From NCBI RefSeq assembly GCF_009834225.1, contig NZ_CP047176.1:1798001-1862000 (forward strand): a DNA stretch of 64,000 nt, in the 5' to 3' direction. Origin of the DNA: Rathayibacter sp. VKM Ac-2759. GTDB taxonomy: Bacteria > Actinomycetota > Actinomycetes > Actinomycetales > Microbacteriaceae. The notes beneath the pieces are model-generated. The model had not been told where the DNA came from. It saw only the letters and a program-made list of their open reading frames with translations, and searched no databases. This document shows positions 63,197-64,000 of the stretch, in pieces; the first letter of the stretch is position 1, and each line of letters starts with the position of its first letter. The translations under genes and the position numbers were made by a program.

Positions 63197-64000
63197 ATGG
63201 ACCTAGTCGTGGAGACCACCGCCGTCGAGCGAGGCGGGCCTTCGCGGTCGTCCCTCTCGCGCAAGGTGAAGGCCTTCGTCTCGCTGACGAAACCGCGCGT
63301 GATCGAGCTGCTCCTCGTCGTCACCGCTCCGACGATGATCCTGGCGCAGGGGGGCATCCCGAACCTCCTGCTGGTGCTGAACGTCCTGATCGGCGGCGCG
63401 CTGAGCGCCGGATCGGCCGGCGCCTTCAACTGCTACTTCGACCGCGACATCGATCGCGTGATGAACCGGACGAAGAACCGCCCGCTCGTCACGGGCGAGA
63501 TCTCGGACCGCGCGGCGCTCGTGTTCGCCACCACCATCGGCGTGCTGTCGATCGTCTGGCTCGGTCTCACCGCCAACTGGCTCTCCGCGGGGCTCTCGCT
63601 CGCCGCGATCCTCATCTACGTCGTCTTCTACACGCTCTTCCTCAAGCGCCGGACCCCGCAGAACATCGTCTGGGGCGGCATCGCGGGCTGCATGCCCGTC
63701 CTGATCGGCTGGGCGGCGGTCACGAACTCGCTCGACTGGGCGCCGATCATCCTCTTCTCGGTGATCTTCCTCTGGACCCCGCCGCACTACTGGCCGCTCT
63801 CGATGAAGTACCGCGACGACTACCGCGCCGCCGGCGTGCCGATGCTGGCCGTCGTGCGGGGCCGCACCATCGTCGGCCTGCAGGTCATCCTGTACGCCTG
63901 GGCGACGGTCGCGTGCTCGCTCCTGCTGATCCCCGTCGCCGGGATGGGCGTGCTCTACAGCGTCGTCGCGCTCGCGAGCGGCGTCTGGTTCATCGCCGAG
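63197..64000 (+). CDS. ctaB: Protoheme IX farnesyltransferase (partial)
   Basis: Adds a farnesyl group to haem b to make haem o for cytochrome oxidase. The first 268 codons are present without a stop; the gene runs off the window. It is a UbiA-type membrane prenyltransferase. [18 protein letters not shown] (about 25-42) opens helix 1. The prenyl-diphosphate/Mg motif is [17 protein letters not shown] (about 81-97), and the second acidic motif is [13 protein letters not shown] (about 203-215). About seven helices are visible. ATG 63197 has an AGGAG site. The divergent ctaB/tkt arrangement is common in actinobacteria. Confidence 0.93.
   Translation, partial: MDLVVETTAVERGGPSRSSLSRKVKAFVSLTKPRVIELLLVVTAPTMILAQGGIPNLLLVLNVLIGGALSAGSAGAFNCYFDRDIDRVMNRTKNRPLVTGEISDRAALVFATTIGVLSIVWLGLTANWLSAGLSLAAILIYVVFYTLFLKRRTPQNIVWGGIAGCMPVLIGWAAVTNSLDWAPIILFSVIFLWTPPHYWPLSMKYRDDYRAAGVPMLAVVRGRTIVGLQVILYAWATVACSLLLIPVAGMGVLYSVVALASGVWFIAE

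Overview
The window is high-GC, almost intergenic-free DNA from an actinobacterium, most likely of the family Microbacteriaceae (Rathayibacter/Clavibacter/Leifsonia-like; the genus is a guess). The evidence is the third-position G+C bias, the actinobacteria-specific genes (carD, rbpA, whiA, opcA, an ANTAR regulator, the small HGxxPAAW protein) and a gene order that follows, in pieces, the his-trp-lgt-pyk, polA-rpsA-coaE-uvrB-uvrA, uvrC-rapZ-whiA-gap-pgk-tpi-secG and pgl-opcA-zwf-tal-tkt-ctaB blocks known from Mycobacterium. No prophage, insertion sequence, CRISPR array or integrase was seen. This is core chromosome with two small repeat-rich intergenic islands.

Layout. 1-7267: end of a probable rpe gene, hisE-hisG-hisF-hisI, then trpC-trpB-trpA with two small membrane-protein genes, then lgt. 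trpE, which usually sits at the his/trp junction, is absent. 7529-15117: glutamate synthase gltB-gltD and pyruvate kinase. 15118-15819: a strong terminator followed by a repeat island. 15820-25690: an accessory stretch with an NAD-dependent epimerase and divergent TetR, a Ppx/GppA phosphatase, an aldose-1-epimerase, a SNF2 helicase, a MpaB-type oxygenase, a TetR-carD pair, an isolated adenylate kinase and an unknown protein. 25703-30653: an orphan DarT-like protein, a DUF427 protein, a sulfhydrylase plus flavin monooxygenase pair, a GNAT and tRNA-Leu(CAA). 30693-41885: pdtaR-like regulator, pdxH, thioesterase, polA, a DUF885 protein, rpsA, coaE, uvrB. 42023-48862: uvrA, uvrC, rapZ, whiA. 49050-54320: sodA, gap-pgk-tpiA, a second repeat island, secG, rbpA. 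54393-62873 (minus strand): pgl, opcA, zwf, pgi, tal, tkt. 63197-end: ctaB, cut by the window edge.

Functionally the region supplies histidine and tryptophan synthesis, ammonia assimilation into glutamate, lower glycolysis, the oxidative and non-oxidative pentose phosphate pathway, nucleotide excision repair and basal transcription factors. About a dozen genes begin 6-7 nt after a TANNNT -10 element with no room for a Shine-Dalgarno sequence, so leaderless transcription is probably common here.

The most unusual structures are two composite repeat islands 38 kb apart. Each lies directly behind the terminator of a glycolytic gene (pyk, tpiA). Each carries a 110-125 bp hairpin repeat (family A, with a compensatory base change in the stem) followed by a short REP-like repeat (family B), in the same order and orientation. 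Other points of interest are the DarT-like ADP-ribosyltransferase without a DarG partner, palindrome clusters upstream of gltB and pdxH, and the missing trpE.
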